From the NCBI GenBank assembly GCA_964521075.1, contig CAZFPI010000003.1, positions 1 to 64,000 on the forward strand: a DNA stretch of 64,000 nt. Direction: 5' to 3'. The stretch comes from Sterolibacterium sp964521075. GTDB taxonomy: Bacteria; Pseudomonadota; Gammaproteobacteria; Burkholderiales; Rhodocyclaceae. Under the pieces are notes generated by a model. That model ran no database searches. It was not told the DNA's origin and was given only the letters and a program-made list of their open reading frames with translations. How positions within the stretch are numbered: the stretch's first letter is position 1; each line of letters starts with the position of its first letter. Both the position numbers and the translations under genes were made by a program. Shown piece by piece: positions 52,251-59,932 of the stretch.

Positions 52251-52912
52251 TTCTAAAAAATCTCCCGACTTTTCTTGCCTCAGCCGCGCTGTGTTCGAGC
52301 CTTCTCCTGCTTTCCGGTTGTGCAGGTATGGCGGGGCAGGGCAAGCCTCTGGCCTTGTACGACCTGTCTTTGGCGGCCGAACACGGCAAGGGAGCAGGCA
52401 GCCCGGTTGTGTCCGGTGACACTGTCTTGCCGATTCTGCTGGAAGGGATTCATGCACCGACCTGGCTGGATAATTCGTCGATGCAATACCGCCTGGCCTA
52501 TGCCGGACCGGAGCGTCGTTATGCCTTTGCCGAAAGCCGCTGGGTGGCACCACCATCCGAACTCATCGAGTCGGTTCTGGTTCGCAATCAGGTCGTACGG
52601 CGTGGCCGGGGAGAGGGGCAGGCCTGTCAGCTCAGGCTGGAACTGGATGAATTCGTGCAACGTTTCGAGACAGCGGCCAACAGCCAGTCTGTTCTGGAAA
52701 TTCGCGCAACCCTGGTGAGGCGGCGAGAGCTGCTGCCGCTGGCCGGGCAGACGTTCCGTTACACCAGCGAAGCCGGGGCTGATGCCAGAGGCGGTGTGGC
52801 AGCCCATGCGGCGATGGTGGCGCGCTTGTCGACAGAACTGGCCCGATGGCTCGAAAAAACGGTCTCGCCCGATGGGCGGCTCGCCCGGGAATGTCGCCCG
52901 GAAAAGCTTTAA
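52247..52912 (+). CDS. ABC-type transport auxiliary lipoprotein (PqiC-like)
   Basis: A 221-residue lipoprotein of the ABC-type transport auxiliary lipoprotein family. The lipobox is LLSGC, with the lipidated Cys near residue 25. It follows the MCE gene with a four-base overlap, as the last member of the operon. The family partners MCE systems, bridging to the outer membrane; here it stands where MlaC would be. The bc1 promoter starts 19 bases after its stop. Confidence 0.82.
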   Translation: MILKNLPTFLASAALCSSLLLLSGCAGMAGQGKPLALYDLSLAAEHGKGAGSPVVSGDTVLPILLEGIHAPTWLDNSSMQYRLAYAGPERRYAFAESRWVAPPSELIESVLVRNQVVRRGRGEGQACQLRLELDEFVQRFETAANSQSVLEIRATLVRRRELLPLAGQTFRYTSEAGADARGGVAAHAAMVARLSTELARWLEKTVSPDGRLARECRPEKL

Positions 52913-52936
52913 TTTTAATGAGGGTTCAAGTATAAT
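52908..52936 (+). promoter_or_regulatory. Predicted promoter of petABC
   Basis: A perfect -10 box TATAAT (52931-52936) follows an A+T-rich stretch, with a weak TTTAAT at the -35 distance (52908-52913, 17-bp spacer). The petA start is at 52983, giving a 40-base leader. The -10 is the persuasive part; a regulator would be needed if the -35 is really that weak. Confidence 0.45.
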
Positions 52937-52982
52937 CGCGCGTTTTTGGGTCTGCCCTTACTCGATCAGGGAACGGAAGAAT

Positions 52983-53585
52983 ATGGGTTGTGATGATAAT
53001 GTGAATTGCGGTCGGCGGCGTCTCATCGTCGCGACGGCTGCTGTTGGCGGGGCCGCCGGCGTTGCGACGGCTGTCCCGTTTGTTGCCAGCATGCTGCCTT
53101 CCGAACGCGCCAAGGCTGCCGGCGCGCCGGTCGAGGTGGATATCAGCAAGCTGGCTCCTGGCCAGATGATGGTCGTCGAGTGGCGCGGCAAGCCCGTCTG
53201 GATCATCAATCGCACCAAGGAAATGCTGGATTCCCTGAAAAAAACCGATGACAAGGTCAGTGATCCGAAATCCGAAAAACCCATGCAGCCGGAATACTGC
53301 AGGAACGAGACCCGTTCGATTAAACCGGAATTTCTTGTGGCTGTCGGTATCTGTACCCATCTGGGCTGTTCGCCGACAGAGAAATTCAAGACAGGGGCAG
53401 AATCCGGAGTCGAGCCGGATTGGAACGGCGGTTTTCTTTGTCCGTGCCATGGCTCCACCTTTGACCTGGCCGGGCGCGTCTACAAGAGCAAACCCGCGCC
53501 GGATAATCTGGTGATTCCGCCGCACAAGTATCTGAGCGACAACACGATTGTCATTGGCATTGGCCAGGACGGCAAGGAGGCTTGA
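52983..53585 (+). CDS. petA: Ubiquinol-cytochrome c reductase Rieske iron-sulfur subunit
   Basis: A 200-residue protein of the bc1 complex. The N terminus has a twin-arginine-like CGRRRLIVATAAVGG followed by a single membrane span. The [2Fe-2S] cluster ligands are Cys124 and His126 in CTHLGC and Cys153 and His156 in CPCHGS; Cys129 and Cys155 form the disulfide. It is exported folded by the Tat system and stays anchored in the membrane. I chose the ATG at 52983; the frame to 52782 runs into the lipoprotein gene. petB follows 3 bp after its stop. Confidence 0.96.
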   Translation: MGCDDNVNCGRRRLIVATAAVGGAAGVATAVPFVASMLPSERAKAAGAPVEVDISKLAPGQMMVVEWRGKPVWIINRTKEMLDSLKKTDDKVSDPKSEKPMQPEYCRNETRSIKPEFLVAVGICTHLGCSPTEKFKTGAESGVEPDWNGGFLCPCHGSTFDLAGRVYKSKPAPDNLVIPPHKYLSDNTIVIGIGQDGKEA

Positions 53586-53588
53586 GCG

Positions 53589-54881
53589 ATGAACGCGAAA
53601 ATGATCGGAACCTTCCTGTTGAACTGGGTCGATGAGCGTCTCCCCGTCGTGCAGGCTTACAAGACCCACATGTCGGAGTATTACGCGCCCAAAAACTTCA
53701 ATTTCTGGTATTTCTTCGGCTCATTGGCCTTGCTGGTGCTGGTAAACCAGGTAGTGACCGGGATTTTCCTGACCATGCACTTCAAGCCGGATGCGACGCT
53801 GAATGCCGCAGGTGTGCCGGTGGCCTTCGCCAGTGTGGAATACATCATGCGTGATGTGCCTTGGGGCTGGCTGATTCGCTACATGCATTCGACCGGGGCT
53901 TCCGCCTTCTTTATCGTCGTCTATCTGCACATGTTTCGCGGGGTGATCTACGGTTCGCATCGCGCGCCGCGTGAGTTGGTCTGGATCATCGGCATGCTGA
54001 TTTTCCTGTGCCTGATGGCAGAAGCCTTTTTTGGTTATCTCCTGCCTTGGGGGCAGATGTCATTGTGGGGCGCGCAGGTGATTGTCAATCTTTTCTCGGC
54101 GATTCCCGTTATTGGCCCGGATTTCTCCGTCTGGCTGCGTGGTGATTTCGTTGTGGGCGATGCTACCCTCAACCGGTTCTTCGCCTTTCATGTCATCCTC
54201 GTACCGCTCATTTTGCTGGCCCTGGTCGGGGCGCATCTGCTGGCCCTGCATGAAGTGGGCTCCAACAATCCGGATGGTGTCGAGATCAAGAAAAAGAAGG
54301 ACGCCAAGGGTGTTCCCCTGGATGGTATTGCCTTTCATCCTTACTACACCGTCAAGGATATCGTGGGTGTCGTTGTTTTCCTGATGGTCTTTGCCGGCGT
54401 GATCTTCTTTGCACCGGAAGGCGGCGGCTATTTCCTGGAGTACAACAACTTCTTCCCGGCCGACCCGCTGAAGACGCCGCCGCATATCGCACCGGTCTGG
54501 TATTTCACACCCTTCTATTCGCTTTTGCGTGCCGTGACCTACCCGCTGTTTGGCATCGATGCCAAGTTCTGGGGCGTAGTCGCCATGGGAGGTGGCGTGG
54601 CGATTTTCATCATCCTGCCCTGGCTGGATCGCAGCCCGGTCAAATCGATCCGTTATCGCGGCCCGATTTTCAAGACACTGCTGACGATCTTCATTATCGC
54701 CTTCCTGATCCTCGGTTTCCTTGGAACGAAGCCGCCTTCATACGCATTCTTTGGCTCGATCCCCGGTGCGCCGATTGCCCAGATCCTGAGTGCCTATTAC
54801 TTCCTTTTCTTCCTGACGATGCCGATCTGGTCGCGTATCGACAAGTGCAAACCGGAGCCGGAAAGGGTCGCGGGAAAATGA
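53589..54881 (+). CDS. petB: Cytochrome b of the bc1 complex
   Basis: A 430-residue di-haem cytochrome b with eight membrane spans. Haem-ligand His residues lie in WLIRYMHSTGASAFFIVVYLHMFRG and FFAFHVILVPLILLALVGAHLLALHE. The quinol-oxidation site motif at 302-305 is PVWY, where Val303 replaces the Glu of the widespread PEWY. Length is full, including the C-terminal spans. It overlaps petC by four bases. Confidence 0.96.
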   Translation: MNAKMIGTFLLNWVDERLPVVQAYKTHMSEYYAPKNFNFWYFFGSLALLVLVNQVVTGIFLTMHFKPDATLNAAGVPVAFASVEYIMRDVPWGWLIRYMHSTGASAFFIVVYLHMFRGVIYGSHRAPRELVWIIGMLIFLCLMAEAFFGYLLPWGQMSLWGAQVIVNLFSAIPVIGPDFSVWLRGDFVVGDATLNRFFAFHVILVPLILLALVGAHLLALHEVGSNNPDGVEIKKKKDAKGVPLDGIAFHPYYTVKDIVGVVVFLMVFAGVIFFAPEGGGYFLEYNNFFPADPLKTPPHIAPVWYFTPFYSLLRAVTYPLFGIDAKFWGVVAMGGGVAIFIILPWLDRSPVKSIRYRGPIFKTLLTIFIIAFLILGFLGTKPPSYAFFGSIPGAPIAQILSAYYFLFFLTMPIWSRIDKCKPEPERVAGK

Positions 54882-55588
54882 AAAAGCTACTTTTGACACT
54901 GTTGTTCGTTCCGCTGCTGGCACTGGCTTCCGGTGATGAGGTTCATCTCGACAAGGCTCCGGATCGCAGCGGCAACCCGGCCGCCTTGCAAAACGGGGCC
55001 AAGGTGTTTGCCAACTACTGCATGGGCTGTCATGCCGCCTCCTTCATGCGCTACAACCGCCTGCGGGATATTGGCCTGACCGAGGAACAGATTCGCAGCA
55101 ACCTGATTTTTTCGGATGCCAAGGTCGGGGAGTTGATGAAAATTTCGATGCCCCAGGCAGATGCGAAAGTCTGGTTTGGTGCAGCACCGCCCGACTTGAC
55201 CCTGATCGCGCGCGCGCGCGCGTCGGAAACGGGTACGGGAGCCGACTGGCTTTATACTTACCTGCGTAGTTTCTACCGTGACGACGAGCGACCCACCGGC
55301 TGGAATAACGTCGTTTTCCCCAATGTCGGCATGCCGCATGCGCTGTGGGAGCTTCAGGGGCAGCAGGTTCTGGGTGAAAACCACAAGTTGACCCTGGCAG
55401 TACCGGGCCAAATGAAGCCGGAAGAGTATGATGCGACGGTTGCCGATCTGGTGGCCTATCTGCAGTATATGGGTGAGCCTGTCGCGGAAACACGTCGCCA
55501 TCTTGGCGTGGCCGTCCTGATCGCCCTCGCGGTTTTGTTCGTCTTTGCTTACGCGCTCAAGCGTGAGTACTGGAAAGACGTGCACTGA
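54878..55588 (+). CDS. petC: Cytochrome c1 of the bc1 complex
   Basis: A 236-residue cytochrome c1. The signal sequence (residues 1-19) is followed by the haem motif CMGCH (48-52), the haem-ligand Met region in NVGMPHALWELQG near 153, and a C-terminal membrane anchor (HLGVAVLIALAVLFVFAYALK). The ATG at 54878 overlaps the petB stop. A run of (CG) pairs at 55207-55222 encodes ARARA in the LIARARASETG stretch. Ends the pet operon; no terminator is seen before sspA. Confidence 0.95.
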   Translation: MKKLLLTLLFVPLLALASGDEVHLDKAPDRSGNPAALQNGAKVFANYCMGCHAASFMRYNRLRDIGLTEEQIRSNLIFSDAKVGELMKISMPQADAKVWFGAAPPDLTLIARARASETGTGADWLYTYLRSFYRDDERPTGWNNVVFPNVGMPHALWELQGQQVLGENHKLTLAVPGQMKPEEYDATVADLVAYLQYMGEPVAETRRHLGVAVLIALAVLFVFAYALKREYWKDVH

Positions 55589-55708
55589 CCATTTTTGAAC
55601 ATTCAACCTAAGCATAAGCAATCACTGCATATGGGGCATCGAGAAAACAATACGCCGGCGGCACGCCGTGTGGTGCGTGATGCCGATTATTCCTGGGGAA
55701 ACGGTACC

Positions 55709-56305
55709 ATGATGAACCTGTACTCGGGCACAACCTGCCCGTTCAGCCATCGCTGTCGCATCGTGCTATATGAAAAGCAGATGGATTTTCAGGTCATTGA
55801 TGTTGATCTGTTCAACAAGCCTGAAGATATCGCGGTCATCAATCCTTACAACCGCGTCCCCGTTCTGGTTGATCGTGATCTGGTTCTTTACGAATCAAAT
55901 ATCATCAACGAATACATTGACGAGCGGTTCCCGCATCCGCAGCTCATGCCGCCGGATCCCATCATGCGCGCCCGCGCAAGGCAGCTGTTGTTTACGATGG
56001 AACATGAGCTGTTCAGCCATATCGACACGCTTGAAAAGAATCTCAAGGCCGCAGAAAAGTCGCGCCAGCATGTGCGCGACCGCCTGACCGAACTCGCCCC
56101 CATCTTCATCAAGCAGAAGCATATGCTGGGCGACGAGTTTTCGATGCTCGATGTGGCGATCGCCCCCTTGCTCTGGCGTCTGGATCACTATGGCATCGAG
56201 CTTGGCAAGGCGGCAGCACCTCTAATGAAATACGCGGAGCGTGTTTTCAGCCGTCAGGGTTTCATTGATGCGCTGACGCCCTCCGAGAAAGTCATGCGTC
56301 GCTGA
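55709..56305 (+). CDS. sspA: Stringent starvation protein A
   Basis: A 198-residue glutathione transferase-like protein that binds RNA polymerase and affects starvation and acid responses. The thioredoxin-like domain starts MNLYSGTTCPFSHRCRIVLYEK, with PYNRVPVLVDRDLVLYESNIINEYID, then an all-helical domain. The ATG at 55709 has a GGGGAA site; the longer frame to 55595 has no homology. sspB follows 62 bp downstream, the usual pairing, and petABC precedes it, a conserved betaproteobacterial arrangement. Confidence 0.94.
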   Translation: MMNLYSGTTCPFSHRCRIVLYEKQMDFQVIDVDLFNKPEDIAVINPYNRVPVLVDRDLVLYESNIINEYIDERFPHPQLMPPDPIMRARARQLLFTMEHELFSHIDTLEKNLKAAEKSRQHVRDRLTELAPIFIKQKHMLGDEFSMLDVAIAPLLWRLDHYGIELGKAAAPLMKYAERVFSRQGFIDALTPSEKVMRR

Positions 56306-56367
56306 GTTTTGCCCGCGCCTGCACTGCCGGGCGCATCCCACCAGTACCACTTGTTCAGGAGTCGGGG

Positions 56368-56847
56368 ATGACCGTTCAGGAGGATCAGCCAGGGCAGATC
56401 AAGCCTTATCTGGTACGGGCTATTCATGAATGGTGTACAGACCAGGGTTTCACGCCCTATCTGGCGGCCTGGGTGGATAAGCACACCCGTGTGCCCCGTG
56501 AATATGTCAAGGATGGTCAGATCGTTCTGAATCTCGGGCTGGAGGCAACGCATCAGCTCTCCATCGGGAATGATCTGATTACCTTTCAGGCGCGTTTCAA
56601 TGGCGTTGCCCAGGCATTGTCCATTCCCCTCGATAATGTGACGGCTATTTACGCCCGGGAGAACGGGCAGGGCATGGCTTTTGAAGTTCAGTTGCGTGAT
56701 GAACCTGAGCCCGGAGTTTCCCCGGCAACCATCAAGCGCATTGACGGTCTTGATGGCACTGGCCGTGATGATGCCTCCTCTTTACCCCTTCCTCCGGAAG
56801 ACAAGCCGCCCTCGACAGACAGGCCCCGCCTTACCCGCGTCAAATAA
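56368..56847 (+). CDS. sspB: Stringent starvation protein B, ClpXP adaptor
   Basis: A 159-residue adaptor that delivers ssrA-tagged proteins to ClpXP. The domain QIKPYLVRAIHEWCTDQGFTPYLAAWVD is followed by YVKDGQIVLNLGLEATHQLSIGNDLITFQARFNG. The C-terminal 40 residues are a flexible linker rich in Pro, Asp and Lys with an end PRLTRVK, the ClpX-binding tail. It pairs with sspA. Confidence 0.94.
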   Translation: MTVQEDQPGQIKPYLVRAIHEWCTDQGFTPYLAAWVDKHTRVPREYVKDGQIVLNLGLEATHQLSIGNDLITFQARFNGVAQALSIPLDNVTAIYARENGQGMAFEVQLRDEPEPGVSPATIKRIDGLDGTGRDDASSLPLPPEDKPPSTDRPRLTRVK

Positions 56848-56932
56848 GGGCTGACCACTCCTGCTGGAGCCTGTTTTGCGGGATGTCGGGATTGGGCAGG
56901 GATTGTTTGGGCATTTCACGGTTTGAATGCTG

Positions 56933-57901
56933 ATGTCAAAGCTTTTCACGTTCTGGGTATCGCTCCTCCTGCTGGGCGTGTGCGCTGCCCACGCCAGACC
57001 GTCATCAAAGGAAATCAAGCCCGGTGAGCCTGCGCTGCCGACGCGCATCGAGGCTGAAAATGCACTGGGTTTGTCGAATGCAGAACCCGACGCGAGAACC
57101 GGGCCGCTCTCTCCGCCCTTGTTGCTGCTCTACAACCCTGCCCGATCCAGCGAACTTCCCATTTTCACGGGAACGGCGCGACGGTTTATGGATTCTGCCC
57201 GCCAGATGCGGCCAAAATTTGATCTCATGCCTTCCCGTGAGAAGGTGCAGTTTCTTGAACGTTACGTTTATGCCTTGTGCAATTCTCACCTGGTCAACGG
57301 CATGGATCTGGTTTTCAAGATGGAATCGGGTTCGGAGAACTTTTGTGGTTATACCCCGGGCATGCTGAGCTGCTTTTCAGCCGAAACCTGCGATGAGGCG
57401 GCCCAAGAGAACGCACAAAAATACATTGGCGGGTCGCTGGCAAAATTTGACAATTTCCTGAAATGGGCTGACCGCCGGGCATGGCAATATCGCGGAGACG
57501 CACTGAAAGTTGCCTTTTATACAAGGAATACCCGGACACGCAGCGGGTTTCAGTGCAGCACACTGAAAATCATCAATGACAACCCGGAGCCCGTCATCAT
57601 CTGGCTGCGGGCGATGCGCCGCAACCCTGACGGGCGGCAGCAGGCCGTTTTTACCAAGCCCTATTACGTCGGGCCGAGGGCGACCTTGCCGAATCTTAGC
57701 GATGAAGATCTTTTTGCCAAGGACACCGAGAATCGCATGCGAAAACTGATGACGGATGCGATGGCCGTCGCCCGTCGCGTGGGGATCAACGATATTCAGG
57801 CCTATAGCGGCACACACGAACGCTGGAATTGTTCTTTGACGGACAAGGAAGTTTTGCCTCAGCCGGTGTTGCAGAAGATCCATATCGATTTTCCAAAATG
57901 A
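56933..57901 (+). CDS. Exported protein of unknown function
   Basis: A 322-residue secreted protein. A signal peptide covers about residues 1-22 (FTFWVSLLLLGVCAAHA). The mature part has eight cysteines, including NFCGYTPG, LSCFSAETCDEAA and FQCSTL, which may form disulfides. The C-terminal half (VAFYTRNTRTRSGFQCSTLKIINDNPEPVIIWLRAMRRNPDG, YYVGPRATLPNL) looks like a beta-rich domain. I do not recognise the family. It lies between sspB and tsaB on the same strand, with 80 to 60 bp gaps. The start at 56933 or 56927 cannot be separated. Confidence 0.7.
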   Translation: MSKLFTFWVSLLLLGVCAAHARPSSKEIKPGEPALPTRIEAENALGLSNAEPDARTGPLSPPLLLLYNPARSSELPIFTGTARRFMDSARQMRPKFDLMPSREKVQFLERYVYALCNSHLVNGMDLVFKMESGSENFCGYTPGMLSCFSAETCDEAAQENAQKYIGGSLAKFDNFLKWADRRAWQYRGDALKVAFYTRNTRTRSGFQCSTLKIINDNPEPVIIWLRAMRRNPDGRQQAVFTKPYYVGPRATLPNLSDEDLFAKDTENRMRKLMTDAMAVARRVGINDIQAYSGTHERWNCSLTDKEVLPQPVLQKIHIDFPK

Positions 57902-57961
57902 GCAGAATTTTTTTCTTTCCTTTTCCGTTTTATTTGGTGAAATCCTGCTGTCGGAGGCTGT

Positions 57962-58666
57962 GTGAATCTCCTCGCGCTTGAAACGGCCACCCTGCATCTT
58001 TCCGTTGCCCTGTGGTGTGACGGGGAGTTGATCGAGCGTGGCGAGCGGGTTGCCCAAGGGGGGGGCGAGCGTCTTTTACCCTGGGTCAATCAGTTGCTGG
58101 GGGAGGCAGGCTTGTCCATGCGCCAGCTGGATGCGGTTGCCTTCGGGAGCGGCCCGGGGGCATTCACCGGCCTGCGCCTGGCTTGTGGCGTGGCGCAAGG
58201 CCTGGCCTGCGGGCTGGATCTACCGCTCGTTGGTGTCAGCTCGCTGGAGGCTCTGGCCTTTGAGGCCAGCCAGTTGGCTTTTACAGAGACGAACATCTTT
58301 TCTTGCCTGGATGCGCGCATGGGCGAGGTTTATTTCGCAAGCTACCGTTTTGCCGATGGTCAGCTGAAAGAAATCGCCCCTCCTGCCGTGGCCGCGCCGG
58401 CCTTGCTGGCGGCATTGCCTGAAGACGCGTGGCTGGGCTGCGGTGATGGTTTCGAGGTTTATTCCGGAATTTTGCACGAGCGTTTGCAGCAGCTTGGGCA
58501 ACTTCTTCCAGGCTTGAATCCCACGGCCCGGGCGGTGGCGCAACGGGCGGTTTCATACCTGAAGGCGGGGGCAGGGCTTGAGTTTGCCCGGGCGGCTCCG
58601 CTTTATGTCCGCAACAAGGTCGCCTTGACGACGGCGGAGCGGCTGGCGCGTGGCGGTCTCAGGTGA
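57962..58666 (+). CDS. tsaB: tRNA t6A biosynthesis protein TsaB
   Basis: A 234-residue Hsp70-like protein that works with TsaD and TsaE to make threonylcarbamoyl-A37 in tRNA. The start LALETATLHLSVALW and GSGPGAFTGLRLACGVAQGLA near 65-85 are diagnostic, then FSCLDARMGEVYFASY. It has the usual partner rimI 13 bp downstream on the same strand. Confidence 0.94.
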   Translation: MNLLALETATLHLSVALWCDGELIERGERVAQGGGERLLPWVNQLLGEAGLSMRQLDAVAFGSGPGAFTGLRLACGVAQGLACGLDLPLVGVSSLEALAFEASQLAFTETNIFSCLDARMGEVYFASYRFADGQLKEIAPPAVAAPALLAALPEDAWLGCGDGFEVYSGILHERLQQLGQLLPGLNPTARAVAQRAVSYLKAGAGLEFARAAPLYVRNKVALTTAERLARGGLR

Positions 58667-58679
58667 CACCCTGCCAGAA

Positions 58680-59159
58680 ATGACAAAAAAATTCTTCATT
58701 GCCTGTGCGACGGACGATTCGATCGTGCCGATGACCATGTCGGATATCGACGAAGTCTGGGCGATTGAGCAAGGGATCAGCCTTTTTCCCTGGGTCAGAG
58801 CCCATTTTGCCGGTTCGATGGCGGCAGGGCATCGTGGCTGGGTTTTGCGGGATGCAGGGGGTGTGAAGGGCTACGTCATCACTTCTGTGGTGCTCGATGA
58901 GGCCGAGTTGCTGATTATCGGTGTGGCACGGGCACATCAGGGGCAGGGGCGTGGTGGGCAACTGATGCAGGCAATGATGTGCGCCCTGCAGGAAGCCGGG
59001 GTAAAACGCTTGTTTCTTGAGGTGCGGGAATCCAACACTGTTGCCCAGTCCTTGTATCGACGCTGTGGTTTTGAACCAAGTGGGCGACGGGCAGCTTATT
59101 ATCCGGCTCCCGGAGGGGGAAGCCGTGAGGCGGCACTGTTGATGACGAAGGATTTCTGA
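58680..59159 (+). CDS. rimI: Ribosomal-protein-alanine N-acetyltransferase RimI-like
   Basis: A 159-residue GNAT acetyltransferase, the type that acetylates the N terminus of ribosomal protein S18. Acetyl-CoA motif ARAHQGQGRGGQLMQAM near 84-100 and ESNTVAQSLYRRCGFEPSGRRAAYYP are clear. I chose ATG 58680; GTG at 58650 overlaps tsaB. The uracil-DNA glycosylase gene begins on its stop codon (TGATG). Confidence 0.9.
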   Translation: MTKKFFIACATDDSIVPMTMSDIDEVWAIEQGISLFPWVRAHFAGSMAAGHRGWVLRDAGGVKGYVITSVVLDEAELLIIGVARAHQGQGRGGQLMQAMMCALQEAGVKRLFLEVRESNTVAQSLYRRCGFEPSGRRAAYYPAPGGGSREAALLMTKDF

Positions 59160-59932
59160 TGCCGAATAATGCCGTTTCTGGCCGTCGTGCTGCCGTGCTG
59201 CGCGAGATGGGGCTGGCTCCCTTGTGGAGACTGCGTGGCGGGCAGAATACGCAGAAGGGGGCCTCCGCCCCGCTTGAGCCACCGGTGATGGAAAATGACC
59301 GCGCTGCACACATCGCGCAAATGGACTGGGCTCAGTTGCGTGCGAGCATCGCAGATTGCCGTGCCTGTGATTTGTGCCGTGAGCGTCGGCAAGCCGTTCC
59401 TGGCGTGGGGGATGAGTCTGCGGATTGGCTGTTTGTCGGCGAAGGCCCGGGGGCGGAAGAAGACGCGCGTGGTGAGCCTTTTGTCGGGCAGGCCGGCAAG
59501 TTGCTGGATTCCATGCTGGCTGCCATTGGTCTGCGGCGTGGGGAAAATGTGTATATCACCAATGCCGTGAAATGCCACCCGCCCGGGAACAACACACCTT
59601 CCGAGGCAGAAATTACGGCTTGCCGACCTTATCTGGATCGCCAGATCGCACTGCTTCAGCCGCAATTGATCGTGGCCCTTGGCCGCCCGGCGGCACTGAG
59701 CCTGCTGCAAAAGGAAATCAAAATCGCCGATGCGCGTGGCAAGCTGTTTCAGGTGCGGGGAATTTCTTTGGTCGTAACTTACCACCCCGCCTATCTCTTG
59801 CGAACCCTGGCCGACAAGGTCCGGGCCTGGGAAGACCTGTGTCTGGCCAGGCGAACTTTCCGCCAGAAAAAATCCGTGCCAGGGGAGCCGGGCAGCCACC
59901 CAGCGGGTAGTGCTGGCTACTCAGATCAGTAA
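59159..59932 (+). CDS. Uracil-DNA glycosylase, family 4 type (Fe-S)
   Basis: A 257-residue enzyme of the family 4 uracil-DNA glycosylases that remove uracil from DNA. The four Fe-S cysteines are in DCRACDLC, NAVKCHPP and ACRPYLD, and the motif GEGPGAEEDARGEPFVGQAGKLLD near 100-125 binds uracil. YHPAYLLRT near 200 is the second catalytic stretch. The N-terminal 55 residues are variable. It overlaps rimI by one base and dnaB (convergent) by seven bases. Confidence 0.92.
   Translation: MPNNAVSGRRAAVLREMGLAPLWRLRGGQNTQKGASAPLEPPVMENDRAAHIAQMDWAQLRASIADCRACDLCRERRQAVPGVGDESADWLFVGEGPGAEEDARGEPFVGQAGKLLDSMLAAIGLRRGENVYITNAVKCHPPGNNTPSEAEITACRPYLDRQIALLQPQLIVALGRPAALSLLQKEIKIADARGKLFQVRGISLVVTYHPAYLLRTLADKVRAWEDLCLARRTFRQKKSVPGEPGSHPAGSAGYSDQ

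Noticed and set aside
55207..55222. (CG) dinucleotide run in petC as a phase-variable tract
   Set aside because: It encodes a plausible ARARA stretch in an essential gene and is short; no alternative start or frame makes sense of switching.
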